Below are positions 45,823 through 54,369 of a stretch of DNA of 64,000 bases, piece by piece. The position numbers and the translations under genes are program-made. The stretch covers positions 1-64,000 of the forward strand of contig NZ_QBKI01000008.1 in assembly GCF_003054055.1 (NCBI RefSeq), given 5' to 3'. This DNA is from Pontibacter mucosus. Lineage in GTDB: Bacteria; Bacteroidota; Bacteroidia; Cytophagales; Hymenobacteraceae. Below the pieces are notes generated by a model. The model made no database searches, was not told the DNA's origin, and saw only the letters and a list, made by a program, of their open reading frames with translations. Every line of letters begins with the position of its first letter. Positions within the stretch are counted from its first letter, which is position 1.

Positions 45823-46599
45823 TTATACATTAACTGAGCCGGTAAACACCTGCTTTGCCGGCCCGATCAGGTAAATGTACTTGAAGTTATCTGCACCGGA
45901 GCGCTCGAAGGCCACCTGCAGTTCGCCGCCCAGCACTTTTACCTTTACCGGGCTCTGCATGCCCTCCATGCCTGCCACCAGCGCAGCGGCTGTTACACCC
46001 GTGCCACACGACAAGGTTTCGTCTTCCACGCCGCGCTCGTAGGTGCGCACAAATATCTCGTTCTCGCCAATTTTCTGCACAAAGTTTACATTAGTGCCCA
46101 CGGCTGCAAAACGGTCGTTGTAGCGAATGGCGCGGCCTTCTTCATACACATCCATCCCTTGCACATTGTCTACAAAACGGATGTAGTGCGGAGAGCCGGT
46201 GTTCAGGTAATAGTCTTCACCAATTCGTTCCACTTGCTTCACGTCGTTCATCTTCAGCTGAATCAGGTCGCGCTCTACGCTGGCTTGGTGCTCGCCATCG
46301 GCGGCCAGAAAGCAGGCTACGTCCTCAATCACGCCCAGTTGGCGGGCAAAACGAACGGTGCAGCGCGCGCCGTTTCCGCACATGGAGCCCACACGCCCGT
46401 CTGCGTTATAGTACACCATCTCAAAGTCGTAGTCCGGATGGTCCTGCAGCAATATAAGTCCGTCGGCACCCACGCCGGTGCGGCGGTCGCACAGGTGTTT
46501 TACCAGCGCTTCGTTCTCGCCCGGGAACGTCATCTTCCGGTTATCGATCATCACGAAGTCGTTACCGGTGCCCTGGTATTTGAAAAAATTGATTCCCAT
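45823..46599 (-). CDS. dapF: Diaminopimelate epimerase
   Basis: A 258-residue cofactor-independent epimerase that makes meso-diaminopimelate for lysine and peptidoglycan. The start is MGINFFKYQGTGNDFVMIDN. Both catalytic Cys are visible: GNGARCTVRFARQLG and SCGTGVTAAALVAG. The frame stays open far upstream, but that part is antisense to the methyltransferase gene and not coding; the ATG at 46599 matches the family. It is divergent from the methyltransferase (about 108 bp). Confidence 0.95.
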   Translation of the reverse strand: MGINFFKYQGTGNDFVMIDNRKMTFPGENEALVKHLCDRRTGVGADGLILLQDHPDYDFEMVYYNADGRVGSMCGNGARCTVRFARQLGVIEDVACFLAADGEHQASVERDLIQLKMNDVKQVERIGEDYYLNTGSPHYIRFVDNVQGMDVYEEGRAIRYNDRFAAVGTNVNFVQKIGENEIFVRTYERGVEDETLSCGTGVTAAALVAGMEGMQSPVKVKVLGGELQVAFERSGADNFKYIYLIGPAKQVFTGSVNV

Positions 46600-46707
46600 G
46601 TATCTGAAACAATAAAAACAGCAGGTTCGTGCACTTTTTATGGTGTGGCGGATAATGCGTAATTTTACCCCCTTACGGGCGCCTCGCCTGAAATAAACGA
46701 CAAAGAT

Positions 46708-47601
46708 ATGTATTCCTTTCTTACAACAGAAAACTGGCCTGATTATGAGCTGGTAGACAGCGGAAATTTCGAGAAACTGGAGCGATTTGGCCAGTATTAC
46801 GTGGCCAGGCCGGAGCCGCAGGCCATCTGGGACAAGCACTTGCCCGAACAGGAGTGGCAGCGCCTGGCGCAGGCCGTGTTTACCCGCGACAAAGGCAGCC
46901 AGGAAAAAGGCCAGTGGAAACTGAAGAAAGGGATGCCGGAGCAGTGGTTCATCAACTACAAGTATAATGACCTGAAGTTGCGTTTCCGTTTGGGCTTGTC
47001 GTCGTTTAAGCACGTGGGCCTGTTTCCAGAGCAGGACAGCAACTGGAAGTTTATTTACGACACCACCCGTCAGTTGAAAACGCCCCAGCCTAAGGTGCTG
47101 AACATGTTTGCCTACACCGGAGCTGCCACCTTGGCCGCCAAAGCCGCCGGCGCCGACGTGACGCACCTGGACTCGATAAAGCAGGTTAACTTCTGGGCCC
47201 GCGACAACATGGAAGCCAGTAACCTGGACAACGTGCGCTGGATTGTGGAAGATGCCATGAAGTACGCCCGTCGCGAGGTGAAGCGTGGCAACAAGTATAA
47301 CGGCATCATCCTGGACCCGCCCAGCTACGGCCGCGGCCCGAACGGCGAAAAATGGCAGCTGGAAGACGAACTGAACGAGATGATAAAGCTTTGCCGCGAG
47401 ATGCTGGACGGCACCGATTACTTCCTGCTGATTAACCTCTACTCCATGGGCTTCTCAGCACTGGTGCTCGACAACCTGATGCGCGGCACATTTGGCGAGA
47501 TGGTGAAGAATGAGGAACTCGGCGAGCTATACTTGCTGGACGGCGGCGACAGGAAACTGCCGCTGGGGACGTTCTTCAGGTTTACTTCGGTGGGGAGGTA
47601 G
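46708..47601 (+). CDS. RlmI/RlmK-like SAM-dependent methyltransferase
   Basis: A 297-residue class I methyltransferase. Motif I is in VLNMFAYTGAATLAAKAAGA, the acidic motif is VTHLDSIKQVNFWARDNME and motif IV is the DPPSY type in GIILDPPSYGRGPNGEKWQL. Relatives methylate cytosine or guanine in 23S rRNA. The N-terminal PUA-like part is short. It is divergent from dapF and followed by a small AT-rich lipoprotein gene. The exact target is not determinable. Confidence 0.85.
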   Translation: MYSFLTTENWPDYELVDSGNFEKLERFGQYYVARPEPQAIWDKHLPEQEWQRLAQAVFTRDKGSQEKGQWKLKKGMPEQWFINYKYNDLKLRFRLGLSSFKHVGLFPEQDSNWKFIYDTTRQLKTPQPKVLNMFAYTGAATLAAKAAGADVTHLDSIKQVNFWARDNMEASNLDNVRWIVEDAMKYARREVKRGNKYNGIILDPPSYGRGPNGEKWQLEDELNEMIKLCREMLDGTDYFLLINLYSMGFSALVLDNLMRGTFGEMVKNEELGELYLLDGGDRKLPLGTFFRFTSVGR

Positions 47602-47709
47602 GGAAATAATTTCCCAGCCAAGCACTTTAAAGCAGGTGACTTCTTATCCAAAATCAAAACTAATTAATTCACAAATCACACTTCTCAAGCAAAATATTAA
47701 GTACATATT

Positions 47710-48114
47710 ATGAAACTTTTCACACCCGTGTTCAGGCTAACTACTATTTTATGTTTAATACTTCTCATGGGTTGTGATGAGGATAAAAATTTCGAGGAAC
47801 TTGCACCTTACCGTACTTACACAGCTTTGCTAAATCAACAAGATGAAGATGCCCCAGTTGCCACTGTGCTTGAGAATACGTTGAACATAACAATAGAATG
47901 GTCAAGAACTAGTAGAGGAAAATACTTAGGCACGCTAAGTCAGCCGGTTGATATCAATAAAAGCACCCTTTGGGTATCAACGCCTCCAACTCATGCAGTT
48001 ATGAGAATACGGTTTAATAGCCCGACAGAAATCTACCTGGAAGCTGGTCAAGGAGTTAATTTTCATACTGACACTTACTCCAATGTCTCCTTAGAGCTAA
48101 AAGTATATAAGTAA
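47710..48114 (+). CDS. AT-rich hypothetical lipoprotein
   Basis: A 134-residue protein with a lipoprotein signal (LTTILCLILLMGC, Cys near residue 22). The mature domain has alternating strands (NTLNITIEWSRTSRGKYLGT, HAVMRIRFNSPTEIYLEAG) and no recognised family. Its coding sequence is clearly more AT-rich than both neighbours (for example AAATTTCGAGGAACTTGC and TTTAATAGCCCGACAG), with rare codons, suggesting recent acquisition. It is wedged between the methyltransferase and ppx. Confidence 0.75.
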   Translation: MKLFTPVFRLTTILCLILLMGCDEDKNFEELAPYRTYTALLNQQDEDAPVATVLENTLNITIEWSRTSRGKYLGTLSQPVDINKSTLWVSTPPTHAVMRIRFNSPTEIYLEAGQGVNFHTDTYSNVSLELKVYK

Positions 48115-48224
48115 GGTAGTTCCTTGTCTTGCTATCTCTGCTACACTACAGTTGGCGTTTCAACATTACAACTTTAGATGTAAAGCGCGTTATATTCAAC
48201 AATCAACTAACAACTAACAATCAA

Positions 48225-49157
48225 ATGAACCGCCTCGCACTAATCGATATGGGAACCAACACCTTTCACCTGCTGGTAGTGGAGGTGGATGAACAGGGCC
48301 AACTAACGGAGCTTTACAAAACTAAAGTGCCGGTACGGTTGGGGCAGGGCGGCATCAGCAACGGCAACATTGCCCCCGAGGCTTACGAGCGTGCGCTGAA
48401 AACGCTGCGTCAGTTCCGCAGCACCATAGATGAGTATGGCGCGAAGACGGTCCGGGCGATGGCAACCAGCATGGTGCGCAACGCAGCCAACGGCGATGAT
48501 TTTATAAAGGACATCTACAAGCAAACCGACATACAGGTAGAAGTGATTGACGGCGCCCGCGAGGCCGAACTGATTTACTACGGTGTACGTACCGCAGGCG
48601 CGCTGGACGAGCAGGCAGCCCTGCTCATGGACATTGGCGGCGGCAGTGTGGAGTTTATACTTTGCAACAACCAGGAGATCTTCTGGAAACGCAGCTTCGA
48701 GATTGGAGCACAGCGCCTGATGGACCAGTTCTTCACCGCCGACCCGATACCCGCCGAAAGTATAGCCGCTGAAAAAAACTACCTGAACGAGCGCCTGCAG
48801 CCCCTCACTGAGGCCGTGGCAAAGTATAAACCAACCATCCTCGTAGGCTCCTCCGGCACCTTCGATACTCTCTGCGACATCAACGCCCTCCGCCACGGCG
48901 ACACCTCGCGCCAGCAAAATATACCGCCCGCATCAAGTATAAGTATCGCCGATTACTATGCCATCCACGAAGAACTGCTCCGCAAGAACCACGACGAGCG
49001 CCTGGCCATACCCGGCATGCTGGAGATGCGCGTGGATATGATTGTGCTGGCAAGTATACTGGTGGATTTTGTGCTGCAAAAGTATACCCTCCAGGAAATC
49101 CGCACGTCATCCTACGCGCTGAAAGAAGGCGTGCTGTATGAGATGCTGCAGAAATAA
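48225..49157 (+). CDS. ppx: Ppx/GppA-family exopolyphosphatase
   Basis: A 310-residue phosphatase of the ASKHA fold. P-loops are ALIDMGTNTFHLLVVEVDE and ALLMDIGGGSVEFIL; the middle has TVRAMATSMVRNAANGDDFI and the end LEMRVDMIVLASILVDFVL. It degrades polyphosphate or pppGpp; family members of about 300 residues lack the C-terminal HD domain of E. coli Ppx. The ATG at 48225 (MNRLALIDMG) is used rather than one 32 codons upstream, since the family starts just before the first P-loop. No ppk gene is near. Confidence 0.92.
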   Translation: MNRLALIDMGTNTFHLLVVEVDEQGQLTELYKTKVPVRLGQGGISNGNIAPEAYERALKTLRQFRSTIDEYGAKTVRAMATSMVRNAANGDDFIKDIYKQTDIQVEVIDGAREAELIYYGVRTAGALDEQAALLMDIGGGSVEFILCNNQEIFWKRSFEIGAQRLMDQFFTADPIPAESIAAEKNYLNERLQPLTEAVAKYKPTILVGSSGTFDTLCDINALRHGDTSRQQNIPPASSISIADYYAIHEELLRKNHDERLAIPGMLEMRVDMIVLASILVDFVLQKYTLQEIRTSSYALKEGVLYEMLQK

Positions 49158-49276
49158 TGATTGTCTGAATCAGGATTGACGGGATTGTAGGATTGACGTG
49201 ATTTCTGCAGTGCCGGGTCCAACCACCCCTAGCCCCTCCTTAGCCAAGGAGGGGAATTTATACTTGTCACTCTCCC

Positions 49277-49344
49277 TGTCATCTCGAGCTCAGCGAGAGA
49301 TCTATAGGGAATTCTAACCAGCTCTCTCTAAGGTCGAGATGACA
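49277..49344. repeat. TGTCATC-bounded hairpin repeat, copy 3
   Basis: TGTCATCTCGA (49277-49287) and TCGAGATGACA (49334-49344) bound 68 bp; like copy 2 it has a central GAATTC and inner GAGAGATC, and a ~280-bp repeat next to it. Confidence 0.6.
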
Positions 49345-49710
49345 GCAAGGGCAGCGGCTTTCGAAGTGATTTTGGATCCTTGCCTCACACAAGGCTCTGT
49401 TGACGATTAACATCCCCCTACCCCCTTCAAAGGGGGACTTTGGCTGAAGCTCCGTTAGCCACGGCTATCGACTTTATCCCAGCCTTTGGGTTGAGCGCCT
49501 TGTGAGATCCGGTGCCCGGTGAGGGCATGCCGAGCTGCAGCGAGGCAAGGAGGGAACACCGCGCGATGCCCGAAGGCGAGGCCTCCCGGCCTGGAAGGGC
49601 AGAAAGTAAGCTATGAAATGATAGGTTTGTGCGAACTAGAGGATGAACGGCAGTTAGAAAGGATAGCTTGTTTCCAGTGGAAGGAAGCGGTGGCTATGAA
49701 AGTATAAGCC
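49345..49710 (+). repeat. Dispersed intergenic repeat, copy C with insertion
   Basis: It begins GCAAGGGCAGCGGCTTTCG, then about 100 bp not found in copy A (including a CCCCCTTCAAAGGGGG hairpin). From about 49465 it follows the common order: CAGCCTTTGGGTTGAGCGCC, GATCCGGTGCCCGGTGAGGG, GCGAGGCCTCCCGGCCTG, GTGCGAACTAGAGGATGAAC, GGAAGGAAGCGGTGGCTATG. Confidence 0.65.
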
Positions 49711-49778
49711 GGCAAGTATAAAAAGTCATAAGCGGACACCCGCGCCAGACAAGTATAACGTTTGCCCTGCTGAAAAAA

Positions 49779-49809
49779 ACAGCTCCGGAAGTATAACCTC
49801 CGGAGTTGT
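49779..49809 (-). terminator. Terminator of the TPR-like secreted protein gene
   Basis: 49779-49789 pairs with 49799-49809 (CTCCGGA/TCCGGAG core, one G-U), and the 9-nt loop contains AGTATAA. Seven A on the left give a T-run on the minus strand. Confidence 0.7.
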
Positions 49810-49817
49810 CTTAAATA

Positions 49818-52196
49818 TTATCCCTTTGCCAGTCGCTTCCGCTCCTTCTCGTACGTTTTCTTCAGTTGCTTAAGCTCCGGATTGTTCTGGCTATACTTTA
49901 CGGACAGGATTTTAGCGTCCTGCAACTGTGCCTGCTGCGTATCTTTCAGCGCGAGTTGCTGCCCCAGTTGTTGCTGCACTTTCTTGGTCTTGCCGGTGCG
50001 GTAGCCTTTTTCCAGCAACTGCGCCAGCAGCTGAATCGACGCCTGCTCCTCGCCTTCGTTCGCGTAATGAGCCACAACGGCAGCGGTGAACGCCTGCTTC
50101 TGATGGCTGTTGGCGTAGTTGAAGAGCGAGATGTGATCCAGGCCGAATTTGTTCACCTGCTGTGCCAGGTAGTAGGTTCTGGCTTCCTCATACTTTAAAA
50201 TAGCCCCGCTATAGTTGTTTCTGCTGATGAGGTGGCTGGCCTCTTCCAGTCTGCGCTGGTAAGCAGCTGCTACCGCAATGGCTGCTCTGCCATCCGTAGC
50301 CGTGAAGGTAGCAATGCCGCACTCCGACATGCCCTGCGCCGATCTAATGGCGGCTTCATACGCCTGGTCTGCCGCGATAAACTTTTTCTCCCGAACCAGC
50401 GCCTGCGCATTCTGGAAGTGCTTGTCGTACTCAGCCTGGGTGTTGATGCACTCCTGGGTAAAGATGCGCTCACGCAGCAGGTTATACTTGCTCCGCACCT
50501 CCGCGTCCTGCACCAGCGCATAACGCTCCTGCATGGCCGTGGCCTCAGCGGCTGTCTGGCGGGCGTTGCTCAGCCTGTTCTGCATCGCCAACTCATAACC
50601 TTGTCCCAGCATGGCCAGCAGCACTGGCTTGGCCGCCCGCTGCGACAACTGCCGTAGCTCCTGCACCGGCCGGAAAGTATACTGCTGCTCCAGCGTCAGC
50701 GCCTCCTCAAACTGGCCCAAGGCCGCGCGGTGATTCTGCTGCGCCAGGTAGCGCTTGCCCTCATCGATATAGCCCAGGTAGTACTGGAACTTCACTTGGC
50801 TCAGCAGGTCGCCGGCTTCGGTGGCGTTGTGCAGCACGTAATCATACTCCCGCTGGAAACCCAATGCCTCCCGCGCTACCCGCTCTGCTTCCTGCAAATC
50901 GTTGCGCGACAAGAGGCGTTTTCCGTTTTCCACCATACTTCGGTATACACCGCCAGCGGCCCGGGCCTCTCCGTCGTTCAGCGCCTGCATGTTGCAGCGC
51001 AGGCCGCCAATGGTGCTGCACAGGTCGCGGGCTTCGGCGTAGGATTCCAGGGCAAAGCTATACTCGCCACGGGTGGTAAAGCGATTGCCTTCGGTGATGT
51101 GGGCCGCGTAGATGTCGTGGGCCAGCGCCAAGGCCATTTGCTGAGTCTGTGGGTCCACACGCATGCGGGTTAGCACATCGCGGGTGCGGTTAGCTGCCTC
51201 GCGGATATAACCGTTGCGCAAATCGATGCGGGCCAGCTGTACATGCGCCGGAGCGAAGCTGGGGTTGGCCTCTGCGGATTTGGCAAAGTATGTCTGGGCC
51301 ACAGAGGCATTGCCGTTGTTCAGCAGGCTCACGCCACGGTTGTAGAAGTGCTCATGGATGGTGGCCAGCGTATAGTTCACGGCCTTACGACGCTCCTGCA
51401 ACACCTGCTGCAGCTGCTCCATTTTATACTTCAGGCGCTGCGGGTCCTGCTGCTTCAGGTTAAGCTTTTCGGTGTAGTTCTCCTTTTTAAGGGATTCATA
51501 CTGCTTCTCCAACTCGTGCAGTTTGCGGTCGTGCAGGGGCAGGCGGTCTATGTCGTCCGGCAGTACGAGCGCCACTTCTTTCAGCGCCTGTTGCACCTTG
51601 CTGTCGGCGGCAAAGTATGCGCGCACCAGGCTGAGCTGGTCACGCAGCTGCTGCACATCCACAGCAGTATACTCCACCTGCTCCTCCACCACCTGCAGCT
51701 TGTAGTTCTGGTTGGCGGCCGTGTCTGGTAGCTGCTCCTGCAGCAGCGCCACGCCGTTTGATTTTAGCGTTACGGTGCGGTCGTATACTTGCACCACCTC
51801 ATTTCTGGCGTTCAGCAGCTGCACTTTGGCTTTATACTTTTCCGGCAGCAGGGCATCCGCCAAGTCAAAGCCTTTGTAGTCGGTGCTGCCGCTTACCTGT
51901 ACGTTGGTTACCTGCACCTTCAGTTGCAGCTTGTCGCCGGCATCGCTAATCTGCGCCTGCTGCTCAAAGCGAAGCGTAAACTCCGGCGTGCGGGGTGGCC
52001 TGCCGCTGCGGGTAGTTACCTGGTTTTCCTTTAGTATATTGATGATGCTGTTAAGCTGCGCCTGGCTGCCTCCGGAGCCGGTGCCATACTTCAGTAGGTA
52101 TACTTCGGCTGTTTTTTCCTCAAACAGCAATTTGGTTTGTGCCTCGACAGAGGAGGTTGCAAGGACGATAACGAGTAGTAGTAGCGCTTTTTTCAT
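49818..52196 (-). CDS. Large secreted TPR-like protein
   Basis: A 792-residue protein with a signal peptide (MKKALLLLVIVLATSSVEAQ). The N-terminal third is a beta-rich domain (FTLRFEQQAQISDAGDKLQL, TNVQVSGSTDYKGFDLADAL). From about residue 240 the sequence is all-helical, with TPR-like repeats: HEHFYNRGVSLLNNGNASVA, GKRYLAQQNHRAALGQFEEA, AYEAAIRSAQG and ATYLAQ-type segments near 660. It could be a periplasmic scaffold, but no named family is recognised. Seven AAGTATA/TATACTT copies lie within it. It is divergent from the Ldh2-type gene. Confidence 0.78.
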   Translation of the reverse strand: MKKALLLLVIVLATSSVEAQTKLLFEEKTAEVYLLKYGTGSGGSQAQLNSIINILKENQVTTRSGRPPRTPEFTLRFEQQAQISDAGDKLQLKVQVTNVQVSGSTDYKGFDLADALLPEKYKAKVQLLNARNEVVQVYDRTVTLKSNGVALLQEQLPDTAANQNYKLQVVEEQVEYTAVDVQQLRDQLSLVRAYFAADSKVQQALKEVALVLPDDIDRLPLHDRKLHELEKQYESLKKENYTEKLNLKQQDPQRLKYKMEQLQQVLQERRKAVNYTLATIHEHFYNRGVSLLNNGNASVAQTYFAKSAEANPSFAPAHVQLARIDLRNGYIREAANRTRDVLTRMRVDPQTQQMALALAHDIYAAHITEGNRFTTRGEYSFALESYAEARDLCSTIGGLRCNMQALNDGEARAAGGVYRSMVENGKRLLSRNDLQEAERVAREALGFQREYDYVLHNATEAGDLLSQVKFQYYLGYIDEGKRYLAQQNHRAALGQFEEALTLEQQYTFRPVQELRQLSQRAAKPVLLAMLGQGYELAMQNRLSNARQTAAEATAMQERYALVQDAEVRSKYNLLRERIFTQECINTQAEYDKHFQNAQALVREKKFIAADQAYEAAIRSAQGMSECGIATFTATDGRAAIAVAAAYQRRLEEASHLISRNNYSGAILKYEEARTYYLAQQVNKFGLDHISLFNYANSHQKQAFTAAVVAHYANEGEEQASIQLLAQLLEKGYRTGKTKKVQQQLGQQLALKDTQQAQLQDAKILSVKYSQNNPELKQLKKTYEKERKRLAKG

Positions 52197-52404
52197 AGTA
52201 CAGGGGCTTTGCTTGCTGAGGCCAGGGCAAAGCTTGTTCCAGTTTTTCTTCTATCAGCCCGTAAAGTATAGAAAAAATAAAATATTAGTGGTGAAGGGAC
52301 AGTTATTTATAGTATTGGTAAGGTGCGTAGGTGCATAAAAAGTATAGGGCAAGGCATTGGTTTGATAATTTCTTAATTTGCCACCCTTAACAGAAGACGT
52401 TTAG

Positions 52405-53472
52405 ATGTACTCATACAGACAACTTTTTGACTTTACACAGGAGGTGTTCCTGCACATGGGCTGCCCGGCGGAGGATGCCGAGCTGGCTACCGAAGTACTG
52501 CTTTCCGCCGACCTGCGCGGCATCGACTCTCATGGCGTGGCCCGCCTGAGCGGTTATGTCAGGCTCTGGGAAGCTGGCCGCATCAACGCCAAGCCTAACA
52601 TCCGCATCGTGCACGAAACACCCAGCACCGCCACTGTAGACGGAGATGCCGGCCTGGGGCTGGTGGTAGCTCCACGCGCCATGGCCATTGCCAAGCAAAA
52701 GGCCGAGCAGGCAGGCACAGGTTGGGTATCAGTAAAGAACTCGAACCACTTTGGCATTGCCGGCTACCACGCCATGATGGCCCTGGAGAAAGACATGATC
52801 GGTATCGCCATGACCAATGCCTCGCCGCTGGTGGCCCCTACCTTTTCCACAGACCGCATGCTGGGCACCAACCCTATTGCCGTGGCCGTGCCCGCCAACA
52901 GGCAGCCCCCCTTTGTAGCCGACCTGGCCACCGCCGCCGCCGCCAACGGCAAGCTGGAGATACTGCAGCGAAAAGAGAAGAAGGCCCCGCTCGGCTGGAT
53001 CCAGACAAAAGACGGGCAGGAATCTACCAACCCGAACGAGCTGAAAGATGGCGGTGCTTTGCTGCCGCTGGGCTCCGACCGCGACCACGGCAGCCACAAA
53101 GGGTATGCCCTGGCGGCGATTGTGGATATACTTTCAGCGGTGCTATCGGGTGCTAACTATGGCCCGTGGGTGCCGCCGTTTGTGGCCTTCCTGCCTGTGG
53201 CGGATAATTTACCTGGCGAAGGCATCGGCCACTTTCTGGGCGCGCTGCGTGTAGATGCCTTCCGTCCTGCCGATGAGTTTAAACAGCACATGGATAACTG
53301 GATTGAGACTTTCCGGAGCGCACATGTGGTACCCGGAGAGGGTGCTGTGTTAATCCCCGGCGACCCGGAGCGTTTGATGGAAGAAATACGCATGATCCAG
53401 GGCATTCCGCTGCTGGAGCCTGTGGAGCGCGACCTGGAGACCCTAAGCCAGCGTTTCGGCATTAAACTATAA
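52405..53472 (+). CDS. Ldh2/DlgD-family malate or L-lactate dehydrogenase
   Basis: A 355-residue NAD(P)-dependent dehydrogenase of the sulfolactate/malate/ureidoglycolate fold, not the Rossmann-type LDH. Motifs are ADLRGIDSHGVARLSGYVRL, the substrate His in VSVKNSNHFGIAGYHAMMAL, and MTNASPLVAPTFSTDRMLGT. The substrate (malate, lactate, diketogulonate) cannot be fixed from sequence alone. It is followed after 9 bp by a small membrane protein gene, probably co-transcribed. Confidence 0.9.
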   Translation: MYSYRQLFDFTQEVFLHMGCPAEDAELATEVLLSADLRGIDSHGVARLSGYVRLWEAGRINAKPNIRIVHETPSTATVDGDAGLGLVVAPRAMAIAKQKAEQAGTGWVSVKNSNHFGIAGYHAMMALEKDMIGIAMTNASPLVAPTFSTDRMLGTNPIAVAVPANRQPPFVADLATAAAANGKLEILQRKEKKAPLGWIQTKDGQESTNPNELKDGGALLPLGSDRDHGSHKGYALAAIVDILSAVLSGANYGPWVPPFVAFLPVADNLPGEGIGHFLGALRVDAFRPADEFKQHMDNWIETFRSAHVVPGEGAVLIPGDPERLMEEIRMIQGIPLLEPVERDLETLSQRFGIKL

Positions 53473-53481
53473 AAACAAAGT

Positions 53482-53829
53482 ATGGCAGCGGGAGGAGGTA
53501 CGGCAGCAGCAAGGTTTTTCAGAAGTATAGGCTTAGTCTCAGGTAAGCGCAGCATGCTGATGCTGGTTGTTTCGTGGACGCTGAACCTGTTCTGGCTGGG
53601 GCTGAACTACTTTTGGCGGCTCGTCTCCGTGGAGGTGCTGCTGGCGATTCCGGTGCTCCTGCTACTCTACGCTCTGCTTGCCCTGGTAGCTTACGTCTAT
53701 TGGGGTGTGCGCCAGGTGCAGGAAGAGGAGGCGCCCTATGCCAACGTAATGGTAGGGGCAATTGTGGCTGTTACGCTGCTATACTTTAATTTTAACCTGC
53801 TGCAGTATGTGCTGCAGGCGATTCAATAA
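53482..53829 (+). CDS. Small three-TM membrane protein
   Basis: A 115-residue protein with three hydrophobic segments (SMLMLVVSWTLNLFWLGLNY, VLLAIPVLLLLYALLALVAY and ANVMVGAIVAVTLLYFNFNL) joined by an acidic loop (GVRQVQEEEAPY). I do not recognise a family. Its 9-bp distance from the dehydrogenase gene suggests one operon, so it might be an accessory or a passenger. Confidence 0.7.
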   Translation: MAAGGGTAAARFFRSIGLVSGKRSMLMLVVSWTLNLFWLGLNYFWRLVSVEVLLAIPVLLLLYALLALVAYVYWGVRQVQEEEAPYANVMVGAIVAVTLLYFNFNLLQYVLQAIQ

Positions 53830-53850
53830 TACCACAGCGCGGCGCACCTA

Positions 53851-54189
53851 TTACTTGAGCTCAATATCTACGATTTTTATTTTTTTATACCTAGGGGCCT
53901 TTGGCGTAGGAAAGCCACAGATATACTCCTCGTCCAGCAGGGTATAAGTGAGAGTAACTTTCTGTTCTTCCATCTTTTGAAATCTCTCAGGCAGGTTGAC
54001 AGGTGAGTGGTAGGTAGAGTTGATTAGAATCAGCCAACCGCATCCATCAGCGGCTTGATCCCCATGGAACTCAACGGTAGCGTCTACAGGGCCTGTTAGT
54101 TTACATGCACAGACAGTATCATCTTTTTTACAGGCTATCGCGCTGGTAAGTAGCACTATAACCCCAATGATCAGATAAGCTGTTCTCAT
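53851..54189 (-). CDS. Cys-rich hypothetical lipoprotein
   Basis: A 112-residue protein when started at ATG 54189 (MRTAYLIIGVIVLLTSAIAC), whose lipobox places the lipid Cys at residue 20; Mets 3 and 10 codons upstream are possible. The mature domain has further Cys (DTVCACKLTGP, AADGCGWLI, YICGFPTPK) and ends in beta strands (RYKKIKIVDIELK). Function unknown. AT-rich relative to neighbours. It is convergent with the three-TM gene. Confidence 0.7.
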   Translation of the reverse strand: MRTAYLIIGVIVLLTSAIACKKDDTVCACKLTGPVDATVEFHGDQAADGCGWLILINSTYHSPVNLPERFQKMEEQKVTLTYTLLDEEYICGFPTPKAPRYKKIKIVDIELK

Positions 54190-54243
54190 TGCTTGCATAT
54201 CAGGAGTGTTTTTTCTCAACCATCAACCTTATCCATAAATATA

Positions 54244-54284
54244 AAAATTATACTTTATCAATTGCATTAACAAAGTATAATTTT
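54244..54284. repeat. 13-bp inverted repeat built on TATACTT/AAGTATA
   Basis: AAAATTATACTTT (54244-54256) and AAAGTATAATTTT (54272-54284) form a perfect 13-bp stem with a 15-nt loop, upstream of the Cys-rich lipoprotein gene and just past the hscA terminator. Confidence 0.65.
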
Positions 54285-54291
54285 GTTCCTA

Positions 54292-54329
54292 ATAAGAAAG
54301 GTCGACTATGCGTAGTCGACCTTTCTTAT
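54292..54329 (-). terminator. hscA terminator
   Basis: Perfect 17-bp stem, 54292-54308 with 54313-54329 (core GGTCGACTA/TAGTCGACC), loop of 4. It lies 41 bases past the hscA stop. Confidence 0.8.
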
Positions 54330-54369
54330 CTATAGTTAGCCTTGTACTTGCTCAGGCAGCTTTATACTT

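Larger units (their letters stand above)
49158..49817. other. 660-bp intergenic region built of repeats
   Basis: No gene. It holds a C-rich CCCCTCCTTAGCCAAGGAGG hairpin (about 49207-49258), a TGTCATC hairpin (49277-49344), the ~280-bp repeat copy C (49345-49710) and the terminator at 49779-49809. Confidence 0.6.

Noticed and set aside
46600..47166. Upstream extension of the dapF frame
   Set aside because: Antisense to the methyltransferase; dapF family members start at MGINFFKYQ.
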